Shown piece after piece: positions 8,487 to 17,228 of a DNA stretch of 64,000 bases (position 1 is the stretch's first letter; the number at the start of each line of letters is the position of its first letter). The position numbers and the translations under genes were made by a program. Source of the DNA: Clostridium sp. (GTDB taxonomy: Bacteria; Bacteroidota; Bacteroidia; Bacteroidales; Bacteroidaceae); NCBI GenBank assembly GCA_023663705.1, contig JAMPGY010000014.1, forward strand, positions 1 to 64,000, written 5' to 3'. The notes beneath the pieces are model-generated. The model was not told the origin of the DNA. It worked only from the letters and a program-made list of their open reading frames with translations, and made no database searches.

Positions 8487-9224
8487 TTACATAAATCCCT
8501 GCCGGCGAAGCGCAGCCATGAATGTGGCGCTGAGCGCCTCGTTATCCTTGCGGGTATAGCGGATGTCTGCAAATACCTGTGCCAGCGTCTCCTTATGATT
8601 GATTTCCACAAAATGCTTGTTTTCGGGCAAGTTTTCCTTATAACTATAATAGGAGTCAATGTCGGACGCCGTGTAGTCGCCATAATGCTCTTCGTGTACA
8701 TAGGCCGGCAACGGAAGACGATCGCTTTGTGCGGGATCTTCTGCCGGATAGCCTACCGTAAGGGTAGCTATCGGCATCACCAGGCGTGGCAAGCCAAGCA
8801 CATCAATAATGGTTTCAGGCGAATACACCGTTGTGCCTAAATAACAGATTCCCAACCCGGCTTCCTCGGCCAGATTGCAAAACGTCTGCGTGTAGAGCAA
8901 AGCGTCCGAAGCCGCATTGATAAAAGAGAGGAAGTTGGCATATCCCGGAACAGCCTGGCGTTCCTCACACCAGCGGGACGTACGGTGAAAATCAGCACAC
9001 ACCGTGAGCACCACCGGAGCTTGCGTCACCATGGGCTGGTTGAAATGAGCAGGTGCCAGCCTTTGCTTTACGGCCTCATCCCGAGTGACAACAACACTAT
9101 ACAACTGTAAGTTACCCATTGTCTGGGTACGCCCTGCCTGCTCAAGCAGTGCATGCAACAACCCATCTTCCACCGGACGATCGGCATATTTGCGTATGGT
9201 CTTTCTATTTTTCAATGCCTTCAT
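8487..9224 (-). CDS. Nitroreductase family oxidoreductase (NfsA/FRP-like)
   Basis: A flavin (FMN)-dependent NAD(P)H oxidoreductase acting on nitro compounds or quinones. The start at 9224 (MKALKNRKTIRKYADRP) is chosen because the -7 box 9251-9258 lies inside the longer open frame that begins at 9314. The resulting 245-residue protein has the family's N-terminal RKTIRKY phosphate-binding segment, the GLGICYLGT glycine motif near residue 137 and a C-terminal region typical of the longer NfsA/flavin reductase group. The physiological substrate is unknown. Confidence 0.87.
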   Translation of the reverse strand: MKALKNRKTIRKYADRPVEDGLLHALLEQAGRTQTMGNLQLYSVVVTRDEAVKQRLAPAHFNQPMVTQAPVVLTVCADFHRTSRWCEERQAVPGYANFLSFINAASDALLYTQTFCNLAEEAGLGICYLGTTVYSPETIIDVLGLPRLVMPIATLTVGYPAEDPAQSDRLPLPAYVHEEHYGDYTASDIDSYYSYKENLPENKHFVEINHKETLAQVFADIRYTRKDNEALSATFMAALRRQGFM

Positions 9225-9250
9225 ACAACTGATTCTTTTTTTGTGTCTAA

Positions 9251-9258
9251 CAAAGATA
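9251..9258 (-). promoter_or_regulatory. -7 box for the nitroreductase gene
   Basis: CAAAGATA on the + strand reads TATCTTTG on the minus strand, 27 bases ahead of the chosen ATG. The gap to the divergent nrdJ promoter holds no other recognisable element, and no cobalamin riboswitch was seen. Confidence 0.55.
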
Positions 9259-9425
9259 AGCAAAACCTCGCGGTTGCGCAACAAGAAACGGCTGACTTTG
9301 AACACCAATCGCAATTTTGGGAAACTTCCGCCCTTTCACCAAACAAATAACGCAAACGTTTACAACAAGTTATCGAATATTTTTGGAAAACTTTCACTTT
9401 CCCGTGAATTTTATTCTTATTTTAT

Positions 9426-9456
9426 TTTGCAGAATCAAGAAACATCCGTAGCTTTG
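9426..9456 (+). promoter_or_regulatory. Promoter of nrdJ-folB
   Basis: TTTG (9426-9429), a 19-base spacer and TAGCTTTG (9449-9456) match the consensus exactly. The leader to the start codon is about 80 bases. Confidence 0.7.
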
Positions 9457-9544
9457 CCGATGTTTTATAATTCTACATTTCTACTTCTACAACCCGGAAC
9501 ATAAGTATTATAAAACAAAAGACTGTTAGCATATATTCAACATA

Positions 9545-12076
9545 ATGAAAACGTATACCTATAACGAAGCCTTTGAAAGCTCTCTGCAATACTTCAATGG
9601 CGATGAATTGGCCGCCCGCGTGTGGGTGAACAAGTATGCCATGAAAGATTCTTTCGGCAACATCTACGAACAGTCTCCGGCAGATATGCATTGGCGTATC
9701 GCCAATGAGATCAAACGCATCGAAGACAAATATGCCAATCCCCTGAAAGCAGAAGAGATTTTTGAGCTTCTGGACAAGTTCCGCTACATCATCCCAGCCG
9801 GAAGCCCCATGACCGGCATCGGCAATGAGAACCAGGTGGCGTCTCTGTCCAACTGCTTTGTGATCGGACTGGACGGACAGGCCGACTCTTACGGCGGTAT
9901 CATCCGTATCGATGAAGAGCAGGTGCAACTGATGAAACGCCGTGGCGGCGTGGGACACGACCTGTCGCACATCCGTCCCAAAGGTTCTCCGGTGAAAAAC
10001 TCCGCCTTGACCTCAACCGGTCTGGTTCCGTTCATGGAGCGCTACAGCAACTCCACCCGCGAAGTGGCACAAGACGGACGGCGCGGGGCTCTCATGCTGT
10101 CGGTCAGCATCAAGCATCCCGACTCGGAAGCCTTTATCGATGCCAAGATGACAGAAGGGAAAGTGACCGGAGCCAACGTGTCGGTGAAACTGGACGATGA
10201 CTTCATGCAAGCCGCCATCAACAATCATCCCTACACACAGCAATACCCCATCGACAGTGCAGAACCGTTCACTTCCAAAACCATCAACGCCGGCGAATTG
10301 TGGCGCAAAATAGTGCACAATGCCTGGAAGTCGGCCGAACCGGGCGTATTGTTCTGGGACACTATCCTGCGCGAATCCATCCCCGACTGCTATGCCGACC
10401 TGGGCTTCCGCACCGTGAGCACCAACCCTTGCGGTGAGATTCCCTTGTGCCCTTATGACAGCTGCCGACTGCTGGCCATCAATCTCTATTCGTATGTAGT
10501 GGATCCCTTCACTCCCCAGGCTCGTTTCGATTTCGATCTCTTCCGCCGCCATGTACGTCTGGCCCAGCGCATGATGGACGACATCATCGACCTGGAGCTG
10601 GAGAAAATCGAACTCATCATGGAGAAGATTGGCACCGATCCCGAAACCGCCGAGGTGAAGGAAGCCGAGAAGCACTTGTGGGAGAAGATTTATAGGAAGA
10701 GCGGACAAGGCCGTCGCACCGGCGTGGGTATCACAGCCGAAGGCGATATGCTTGCAGCCCTGGGGCTGCGCTACGGCACTCAAGAAGCCACCGATTTCTC
10801 GGTGAAGGTGCACAAGACTGTGGCCATCGAAGCCTACCGTTCATCCGTCACCATGGCAAAAGAGCGCGGCGCCTTTGAAATCTACGACAGCGAGCGCGAA
10901 AAGAACAACCCGTTCATCAACCGCCTCAAGGAAGCCGATCCGGACCTATACGAGGAAATGAAACAATACGGCCGACGCAACATCGCCTGCCTGACCATCG
11001 CCCCGACAGGCACCACCAGTCTGATGACGCAAACCACATCTGGCATAGAGCCGGTGTTCCTGCCCGTGTACAAGCGCCGTCGCAAGGTGAACCCCAACGA
11101 TCCGGAAGCCCACGTGGACTTCACGGACGAAACCGGAGACGCCTTTGAGGAATACATCGTATACCACCACAAGTTCCTCACGTGGATGGAAGCCAACGGC
11201 TACGACACCACCAAGCGATACACACAAGAGGAGATTGACGATCTGGTGGCCAAGTCACCTTATTACAAAGCCACGGCCAACGATGTGGACTGGCTGATGA
11301 AGGTGAAGATGCAGGGTGCCATACAGAAATGGGTGGATCACAGCATCAGCGTCACCGTAAACCTGCCCAACAACGTGGACGAGGAACTGGTCAACCAACT
11401 GTATATCGAGGCTTGGCGATCGGGCTGCAAGGGCTGCACCATCTACCGCGACGGCTCGCGTTCCGGCGTGATGATTTCCGTGAAGAAAGACAAGAAGCCG
11501 GCCGAATTGCCCTGCAAGCATCCCGAAGTGACAGAGACACGTCCGCAGTCGCTGGAGTGTGATGTGGTGCGTTTCCAGAACAACAAGGAGAAATGGGTGG
11601 CTTTCGTGGGACTGCTGGACGGACAGCCCTATGAGATATTCACCGGTCTGCAAGACGATGACGAAGGCATCGTCTTGCCGAAAAGCGTCACCAAAGGACG
11701 CATCATCAAGAGCGTCAACGAAGACGGCACCAAGCGCTACGACTTCCAGTTTGAAAACAAAAAGGGATACAAGACCACCGTGGAAGGCCTGTCGGAAAAG
11801 TTCAACAAGGAGTATTGGAACTACGCCAAACTGATTTCGGGCGTGCTCCGCTACCGCATGCCGCTGGATCACGTCATCCGCCTGGTGGGTTCGCTCCAAC
11901 TGGAGAGCGAGAGCATCAACACATGGAAGAACGGCGTGGAGCGCGCGCTGAAGAAGTACATCACCGACGGCACAGAGGCCAAAGGACAGAAATGTCCCAA
12001 CTGCGGCCACGAGACCCTGATTTATCAGGAAGGCTGCCTGATATGCAAGCACTGCGGTGCCTCCAGATGCGGATAA
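9545..12076 (+). CDS. nrdJ: Adenosylcobalamin-dependent (class II) ribonucleoside-diphosphate reductase
   Basis: Reduces ribonucleotides to deoxyribonucleotides using B12 to form the thiyl radical, with no oxygen requirement. The 843-residue chain shows the catalytic core: VASLSNCFVIG (first redox Cys, about residue 100), RRGGVGHDLS, STNPCGEIPLCP (the radical Cys loop, about 297) and APTGTTSLM (about 491). The C-terminus ends in a four-cysteine zinc-ribbon-like segment (CPNCGHE then CKHCGASRCG) carrying the cysteines expected to re-reduce the active site. The folB start codon follows 3 bases after its stop, so the two are almost surely co-transcribed. Confidence 0.94.
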   Translation: MKTYTYNEAFESSLQYFNGDELAARVWVNKYAMKDSFGNIYEQSPADMHWRIANEIKRIEDKYANPLKAEEIFELLDKFRYIIPAGSPMTGIGNENQVASLSNCFVIGLDGQADSYGGIIRIDEEQVQLMKRRGGVGHDLSHIRPKGSPVKNSALTSTGLVPFMERYSNSTREVAQDGRRGALMLSVSIKHPDSEAFIDAKMTEGKVTGANVSVKLDDDFMQAAINNHPYTQQYPIDSAEPFTSKTINAGELWRKIVHNAWKSAEPGVLFWDTILRESIPDCYADLGFRTVSTNPCGEIPLCPYDSCRLLAINLYSYVVDPFTPQARFDFDLFRRHVRLAQRMMDDIIDLELEKIELIMEKIGTDPETAEVKEAEKHLWEKIYRKSGQGRRTGVGITAEGDMLAALGLRYGTQEATDFSVKVHKTVAIEAYRSSVTMAKERGAFEIYDSEREKNNPFINRLKEADPDLYEEMKQYGRRNIACLTIAPTGTTSLMTQTTSGIEPVFLPVYKRRRKVNPNDPEAHVDFTDETGDAFEEYIVYHHKFLTWMEANGYDTTKRYTQEEIDDLVAKSPYYKATANDVDWLMKVKMQGAIQKWVDHSISVTVNLPNNVDEELVNQLYIEAWRSGCKGCTIYRDGSRSGVMISVKKDKKPAELPCKHPEVTETRPQSLECDVVRFQNNKEKWVAFVGLLDGQPYEIFTGLQDDDEGIVLPKSVTKGRIIKSVNEDGTKRYDFQFENKKGYKTTVEGLSEKFNKEYWNYAKLISGVLRYRMPLDHVIRLVGSLQLESESINTWKNGVERALKKYITDGTEAKGQKCPNCGHETLIYQEGCLICKHCGASRCG

Positions 12077-12079
12077 ACG

Positions 12080-12448
12080 ATGAAGATAACATCAAGCCGC
12101 ATACTACTTGACAACGTAAAGTTATACGCCTGTCACGGAGTGGATCCTCAGGAACGCCTGACAGGCGCCTACTTCTACGTCACGCTGGAAGCCGATGTAG
12201 ATTTCAGTCAGGCCATGCAGACCGACAGCCTGACAGGTACAGTGAGCTATGCCGAGCTTTTTCACTGCATACGCGAGGAAATGTCCACACCCTCCCAATT
12301 GCTGGAGCACGTGGCCGGAAAAATCCTCAACCGTATCTTTAGCGACTTCCCCGCCGTCGGCCACCTGCGCCTGCGCCTGACGAAAGAAAACCCGCCCATG
12401 GGGGCGGATTGCCGTGAGGCCGGCGTGGAAGTGGAAGCCGACCGATAA
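12080..12448 (+). CDS. folB: Dihydroneopterin aldolase
   Basis: Cleaves 7,8-dihydroneopterin to 6-hydroxymethyl-dihydropterin in folate synthesis. The 122-residue protein has normal length with the family's opening (ILLDNVKLYACHGVDPQE), a middle DSLTGTVSYAELFHCIRE and the closing LRLTKENPPMGADCREAGVEVEADR region, in which the KxxPP motif is clear. It is the last gene of the nrdJ unit, followed by a terminator at 12469-12506. Confidence 0.93.
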   Translation: MKITSSRILLDNVKLYACHGVDPQERLTGAYFYVTLEADVDFSQAMQTDSLTGTVSYAELFHCIREEMSTPSQLLEHVAGKILNRIFSDFPAVGHLRLRLTKENPPMGADCREAGVEVEADR

Positions 12449-12468
12449 CAAGAGAACCTATCACAATC

Positions 12469-12506
12469 CATGCAACCCTGCCCGTTTCAGCGAGCAGGGC
12501 TGCATG
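12469..12506 (+). terminator. Terminator after folB
   Basis: CATGCAACCCTGC pairs with GCAGGGCTGCATG (one bulge) and is followed by TTTTTCTG. Confidence 0.65.
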
Positions 12507-12524
12507 TTTTTCTGAAAGAAACAG

Positions 12525-12532
12525 TACCTTTG
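12525..12532 (+). promoter_or_regulatory. -7 box of the beta-lactamase gene
   Basis: TACCTTTG followed by CAACAAAGG lies 36 bases ahead of the chosen ATG at 12569. It excludes the more upstream in-frame ATG at 12470. No clear -33 motif is seen. Confidence 0.5.
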
Positions 12533-12568
12533 CAACAAAGGTCAAATACGAATCAGAACATACCACAC

Positions 12569-13462
12569 ATGCACAAAATACTCATCCTCCTGTTCACGGC
12601 TCTGACCGTCCTCTCCTGCTCCACAAAACAAAACTACGAAGCTTTGGAGGCAAGACTGAATGAATTTGTAGCGGACAAAGACGCCAACATCGGCATTGCT
12701 GTCATCATAGACGGCCGGGACACGGTAGTCATCAACGGTCTGCGTCCGTTCCCCATGCTCAGTGTCTACAAGCTGCCTATCGCACTGGCTTTTGGGGAAT
12801 ACTGCCGCAACCACAACATATCGCTTAACGACTCCGTCCTCGTTACGCCCGCCTACCTGCACACCGACACCTACAGTCCAATGCTCGACAAATACCCTCC
12901 CACCGATTCCGCCCGAATCAGTCTGCACGAGTTACTCGTCTACTCGCTCCAGCAAAGCGATAACAACGCGTCCGACATCCTGTTGCAGCAGATGGGTGGC
13001 ATCAAATACGTGCAAGATTATCTGAACCGGACAAACATGCAGGACATCCATATCCGCCACTCGGAATGCGAGATGCACGAGGAGCCTCAGCGTTGTTACG
13101 TCAATTCGTCCACCCCCTTGGCCATGGCATGCCTGCTGGATGCACTCGCCACAACTCCACACGATTCCATCCTGACTGATATCAGGCACATCATAGAGTC
13201 GTGCCAAACAGGGAAAGACAGAATCCCCGCCCCCTTCCACTCAACGGATATCATCATCGGACACAAAACCGGCACAGGATTCACCCTGCCCGATAGCCGG
13301 CTCATGGCCGTCAACGATGCCGCCTACCTGCTTCTGTCCAACGGACAAAGATACAGCATAACCGTGTTTATAGAAAACTCCGGCTATGACATGGACAAAA
13401 CCTCCGCCCTCATCGCCCAAATTGCGAAAATAGTGGGGCGATACATCGGTGCACTGCCCTGA
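12569..13462 (+). CDS. Class A (A2 subclass) beta-lactamase, putative lipoprotein
   Basis: A serine beta-lactamase of the group found in Bacteroidetes (CfxA, CepA, CblA relatives). From ATG 12569 the 297-residue protein starts with a lipoprotein signal (LTALTVLSC, Cys17), so it is probably membrane-anchored in the periplasm. The catalytic set is complete: Ser65-Val-Tyr-Lys68, Ser130-Asp-Asn132, a Glu166 region (SECEM) typical of the A2 subclass omega loop, and HKTGTG near residue 230. It has its own promoter, and base composition does not differ from its neighbours, so it looks resident rather than recently acquired. Spectrum cannot be read from sequence; cephalosporinase activity is common in relatives. 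Confidence 0.9.
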   Translation: MHKILILLFTALTVLSCSTKQNYEALEARLNEFVADKDANIGIAVIIDGRDTVVINGLRPFPMLSVYKLPIALAFGEYCRNHNISLNDSVLVTPAYLHTDTYSPMLDKYPPTDSARISLHELLVYSLQQSDNNASDILLQQMGGIKYVQDYLNRTNMQDIHIRHSECEMHEEPQRCYVNSSTPLAMACLLDALATTPHDSILTDIRHIIESCQTGKDRIPAPFHSTDIIIGHKTGTGFTLPDSRLMAVNDAAYLLLSNGQRYSITVFIENSGYDMDKTSALIAQIAKIVGRYIGALP

Positions 13463-13528
13463 ACACATTAAATATACACTACAGTACAACAAGACGAACG
13501 ATTTATCCTTTCTGAATACATAAACCAG

Positions 13529-13536
13529 TAACTTTG
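13529..13536 (+). promoter_or_regulatory. Possible -7 box of the oad operon
   Basis: TAACTTTG lies about 158 bases ahead of oadG. A second near match (TAACTTAG, 13626-13633) is closer. Neither has a perfect -33 element. Confidence 0.4.
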
Positions 13537-13693
13537 ACAAAGCGCATGGATTCTAAGCTTATTATTTTATTCTTAATTTTAAAAGAGTTTTAGCCACTTA
13601 TCTTTTTCAAAAAAATAAAAATGCGTAACTTAGCGCACGAAATTCATCCTGTACACTTTAAGGTAAAAACAACTTTTAAATAATCACTGAAGA

Positions 13694-13957
13694 ATGGAAA
13701 ATATAGGAACCGCACTGCAACTCATGGTCGTAGGCATGGTCACCGTCTTCATCATCCTGATGATTGTGATCCAATTGGGCAAACTGCTCATCAACATTGT
13801 CAACAAGGTGGCACCCGAAGAGGTGCAGGCACCGGCCCGACAGGTAAAAGCCGCAGCACCGGCTGCCGTCGACGCCCACACGATGGCTGTTATTCAAGCC
13901 GCAGTCGCACAACTCACCGGCGGAAAGGGTTGCGTGAAGAAAGTGGAGAGTATGTAG
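13694..13957 (+). CDS. oadG: Oxaloacetate decarboxylase gamma-like subunit (OadG family)
   Basis: Small membrane subunit that holds the alpha and beta subunits of the biotin-dependent Na+-pumping decarboxylase together. Its 87 residues contain one membrane helix (about 9-32, LMVVGMVTVFIILMIVIQLG) and a cytosolic tail with alternating Ala/Pro (APARQVKAAAPAA), typical of OadG. It leads the oadG-oadA-oadB cluster with a 44-base gap to oadA. Confidence 0.85.
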   Translation: MENIGTALQLMVVGMVTVFIILMIVIQLGKLLINIVNKVAPEEVQAPARQVKAAAPAAVDAHTMAVIQAAVAQLTGGKGCVKKVESM

Positions 13958-14001
13958 AAACATGAACACACACTAATTGAAATTTAAAGTAAAAAGATAC
14001 A

Positions 14002-15861
14002 ATGGAAAAAAGAGAAGTAAAATTCAGTCTTGTATTTCGTGACATGTGGCAAAGCGCCGGCAAGTATGTGCCCCGCGTTGACCAGCTGGTAAAGGTTGCC
14101 CCCGCCATCATCCGCATGGGATGTTTCGACCGCGTGGAAACCAACGGCGGAGGTTTTGAACAGGTAAACCTGCTGTTTGGCGAGAATCCCAACAACGCCG
14201 TCCGCCAGTGGACCAAACCGTTTCACGAGGCCGGCATACAGACACACATGCTCGACCGCGCGCTCAACGGACTGCGCATGAGTCCCGTCCCCGCCGATGT
14301 GCGCCGCTTGTTCTATAAAGTAAAGAAAGCTCAGGGAACAGACATCACCCGCACCTTCTGCGGATTGAACGACATCCGCAACATCGCCCCGAGCATACAA
14401 TACGCCAAGGAGGCCGGAATGATTTCCCAGTGCAGCCTCTGCATCACCCACTCTCCCGTCCACACGGTGGAGTACTATGTGAACATGGCCAAGCAGCTCA
14501 TCGACTTGGGCTGCGATGAAATCTGTCTTAAGGACATGGCCGGCATCGGACGCCCCGAAACATTGGGCAAGATTTGCGCAGGCATCAAGGCCTACAAGCA
14601 GGACATCGTCATCCAGTATCACTCCCACGCCGGACCGGGCTTCAACATGGCCTCTATTCTGGAAGTCTGCAAGAACGGATGCGACTATGTGGACACGGGT
14701 ATGGCTCCGCTTTCCTGGGGAACGGGACACGCAGACATTCTGGCCGTACAGGCTATGTTGAAAGATGCCGGTTTCAAGGTGAAGGAAATCAATATGGCCG
14801 CCTACATGGAGGTACGCACACAGATACAGGAGATGCTGGACGACTTCCTCGGTCTCTACTGCAACCCGCTGAACCGCATCAACAATTCGTTGCTCATCGC
14901 ACCGGGATTGCCCGGCGGTATGATGGGTTCGCTCATGGCCGACCTTGAGAGCAATCTGGAATCACTCAACAAGTGGAAGAAGAAACACGGACAGCAGGAA
15001 CTGTCGGAAGACGACCTGCTGGTGAAGCTGTTTGACGAGGTAGCCTACATCTGGCCCAAGGTAGGATATCCCTGTCTGGTGACTCCCTTCAGCCAATATG
15101 TGAAGAACCTGGCGCTGATGAACGTGATGCAGATGGAGAAAGGAAAGGAACGCTGGAGCATGATTGCCGACGACATCTGGGACATGATCTTAGGCAAGGC
15201 CGGACGTCTGCCGGGCGAGGTGGCTCCGGAACTGAAGAAACTGGCCGAGGAACAGGGACGCGTGTTCTCCGACACCGACCCGCAGAGCAACTATCCCGAT
15301 GAACTGGACAAATACCGCAAGCTGATGGCCGAAAAGGGATGGGAAACCGGACAGGACGATGAAGAGCTGTTCGAGTATGCCATGCACCCGTCTCAGTATG
15401 AAGCTTACAAGAGCGGAAAGGCCAAGAGCGACTTCCTGGCCGATGTGGAGAAACGCCGTGCCGAGGCAGCCGCACCGAACTGTGCAGCTGGTGCCGCACA
15501 ACCATCCACTGTGACCGTAACCGTAGACGGCAAGCAGTACAAAGTGGACATCGCCTATGGCGAAGCCGCAACTGCAGTCGCACCGGCCGCACAAAACGCT
15601 GCCGCCCCCGCAGTTCCCGCCGGCGAAGGCGTGGACATCCCCGCCCCGCTGGAAGGCAAGTTCTACCGCGTGAAGAATGCACAGGAAACCCCGAAAAACG
15701 TGGGCGATGCCGTGAAAGCCGGCGACATTCTGGGCTACATCGAGGCCATGAAGACCTACAACGCCATCCGCGCCGAATTTGACGGTACCATCACGGCCAT
15801 ACTGGCTAACTCGGGCGATGCGGTGGAAGAAGATGACGTAATCATGAAAATAGCCAAGTAA
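14002..15861 (+). CDS. oadA: Oxaloacetate decarboxylase alpha subunit (carboxyltransferase plus biotin carrier)
   Basis: Transfers the carboxyl group of oxaloacetate (or a related acid) to biotin. The 619-residue protein has an N-terminal DRE-TIM carboxyltransferase barrel (about 1-290) with FRDMWQSAG at the start, the carboxylated-lysine motif EICLKDMAGI and metal ligands in QYHSHAGPG. A conserved central domain follows, then an Ala/Pro linker (about 490-540) and a biotinyl domain with Lys584 in EAMKTYN (AMKT instead of the more usual AMKM). It works with OadB, which couples decarboxylation to Na+ export. A methylmalonyl-CoA or glutaconyl-CoA substrate is less likely because of the carboxyltransferase type. 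Confidence 0.92.
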   Translation: MEKREVKFSLVFRDMWQSAGKYVPRVDQLVKVAPAIIRMGCFDRVETNGGGFEQVNLLFGENPNNAVRQWTKPFHEAGIQTHMLDRALNGLRMSPVPADVRRLFYKVKKAQGTDITRTFCGLNDIRNIAPSIQYAKEAGMISQCSLCITHSPVHTVEYYVNMAKQLIDLGCDEICLKDMAGIGRPETLGKICAGIKAYKQDIVIQYHSHAGPGFNMASILEVCKNGCDYVDTGMAPLSWGTGHADILAVQAMLKDAGFKVKEINMAAYMEVRTQIQEMLDDFLGLYCNPLNRINNSLLIAPGLPGGMMGSLMADLESNLESLNKWKKKHGQQELSEDDLLVKLFDEVAYIWPKVGYPCLVTPFSQYVKNLALMNVMQMEKGKERWSMIADDIWDMILGKAGRLPGEVAPELKKLAEEQGRVFSDTDPQSNYPDELDKYRKLMAEKGWETGQDDEELFEYAMHPSQYEAYKSGKAKSDFLADVEKRRAEAAAPNCAAGAAQPSTVTVTVDGKQYKVDIAYGEAATAVAPAAQNAAAPAVPAGEGVDIPAPLEGKFYRVKNAQETPKNVGDAVKAGDILGYIEAMKTYNAIRAEFDGTITAILANSGDAVEEDDVIMKIAK

Positions 15862-15873
15862 ACGACAGACGCC

Positions 15874-17121
15874 ATGGAACAATTAATGGATATATTGAAC
15901 AAACTGTATCAGATGACGGCCTTCAGCAACATCATTGCCGACCCGTCGTTCCTGATTATGTATGCCCTGGCCTTCGTGTTACTCTATCTTGGCATCGTGA
16001 AGAAGTATGAACCCCTGTTGCTCATTCCCATCGCCTTCGGCGTGTTGCTGGCCAACTTCCCCGGCGGCGAAATGGGCGTGATACAGGCCGACTCCGAAGG
16101 CTACGTCACTCTGGCCGACGGAAGCCGGAAGATTATCTGGGACATGCCCCTGCACGACATCGCGCATGAACTGGGCTTGATGAACTTCCTCTACTACATG
16201 CTCATCAAGACGGGCTTCCTGCCCCCTGTAATCTTCATGGGTGTGGGTGCGCTCACCGACTTCGGTCCGATGCTGCGCAACCTGCGTCTCTCCATCTTCG
16301 GCGCTGCCGCCCAGTTCGGTATCTTTGCCGTGCTCACCGTAGCCATTCTGATGGGCTTCACACCCAAGGAAGCGGCTTCGCTGGGCATCATCGGTGGTGC
16401 CGACGGCCCGACGGCCATCTTCACCACCATCAAGCTGGCTCCCCACCTGTTGGGTCCCATCGCCATCGCGGCTTATTCCTACATGGCACTCGTGCCGGTT
16501 ATCATCCCGCTGGTGGTAAAACTCACCTGCACACGGAAGGAGCTGATGATTAACATGAAGGAGCAGGAGAAACTTTATCCGTCGCACACAGAAATCAAGA
16601 ACCTGCGTGTGCTGAAGATTGTCTTCCCCATTGCCGTGACTACTATCGTGGCCTTGTTTGTACCCACAGCAGTGCCCTTGGTGGGCATGCTCATGTTCGG
16701 CAACCTGATTAAGGAAATCGGTTCGGACACGTCCCGTCTGTTCGACGCTGCATCCAATTCCATCATGAATGCAGCCACCATTTTCCTGGGTCTTTGCGTG
16801 GGTGGCACCATGACGGCCGAAGCCTTTCTCAACCTCACCACCATCGGCATCGTCATCGGCGGTTTCCTGGCCTTCGCGCTGTCCATCGCCTCGGGCGTAT
16901 TCATGGTGAAGATTTTCAACCTATTCACCAAGAAGAAGATTAACCCACTGATTGGTGCCACCGGTTTGAGCGCCGTGCCCATGGCCAGCCGTGTGTGCAA
17001 CGAGATTGCCACCAAGTATGATGTGAAGAACCATGTGCTCAACTACTGCATGGCTTCCAACATCTCGGGCGTCATCGGTTCGGCCGTAGCAGCCGGTGTG
17101 CTGATTTCATTCTTAGGCTAA
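15874..17121 (+). CDS. oadB: Oxaloacetate decarboxylase beta subunit, Na+ pump
   Basis: Integral membrane subunit that decarboxylates carboxybiotin and exports Na+. The 415-residue protein has about nine to eleven hydrophobic helices and the family's diagnostic GIIGGADGPTAIFTT segment (about residue 168) with the essential Asp. The second conserved region NAATIFLGLCVGGTM (about 302) and the closing SNISGVIGSAVAAGVL are also present. It follows oadA by 12 bases and ends the operon at the hairpin 17145-17186. The resulting Na+ gradient could feed NhaC and other Na+-coupled transporters in the window (inference). Confidence 0.94.
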   Translation: MEQLMDILNKLYQMTAFSNIIADPSFLIMYALAFVLLYLGIVKKYEPLLLIPIAFGVLLANFPGGEMGVIQADSEGYVTLADGSRKIIWDMPLHDIAHELGLMNFLYYMLIKTGFLPPVIFMGVGALTDFGPMLRNLRLSIFGAAAQFGIFAVLTVAILMGFTPKEAASLGIIGGADGPTAIFTTIKLAPHLLGPIAIAAYSYMALVPVIIPLVVKLTCTRKELMINMKEQEKLYPSHTEIKNLRVLKIVFPIAVTTIVALFVPTAVPLVGMLMFGNLIKEIGSDTSRLFDAASNSIMNAATIFLGLCVGGTMTAEAFLNLTTIGIVIGGFLAFALSIASGVFMVKIFNLFTKKKINPLIGATGLSAVPMASRVCNEIATKYDVKNHVLNYCMASNISGVIGSAVAAGVLISFLG

Positions 17122-17144
17122 GCACTGCAATTACAGTATACATA

Positions 17145-17186
17145 AAAATCGCCACGACGGACATTGCGTTCCGCCGTGGCGATTTT
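17145..17186. terminator. Bidirectional terminator between oadB and the MFS gene
   Basis: AAAATCGCCACG pairs with CGTGGCGATTTT around a loop, flanked by A and T runs, between convergent genes. Confidence 0.75.
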
Positions 17187-17228
17187 CTTTGTGCCTTCCT
17201 TCCGGTGCTTATACAGCCCCCGGAAGCA

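Noticed and set aside
9225-9544. Cobalamin riboswitch ahead of nrdJ
   Set aside because: No B12-box-like conserved core was found by eye; the interval is accounted for by two divergent promoters and AT-rich sequence.
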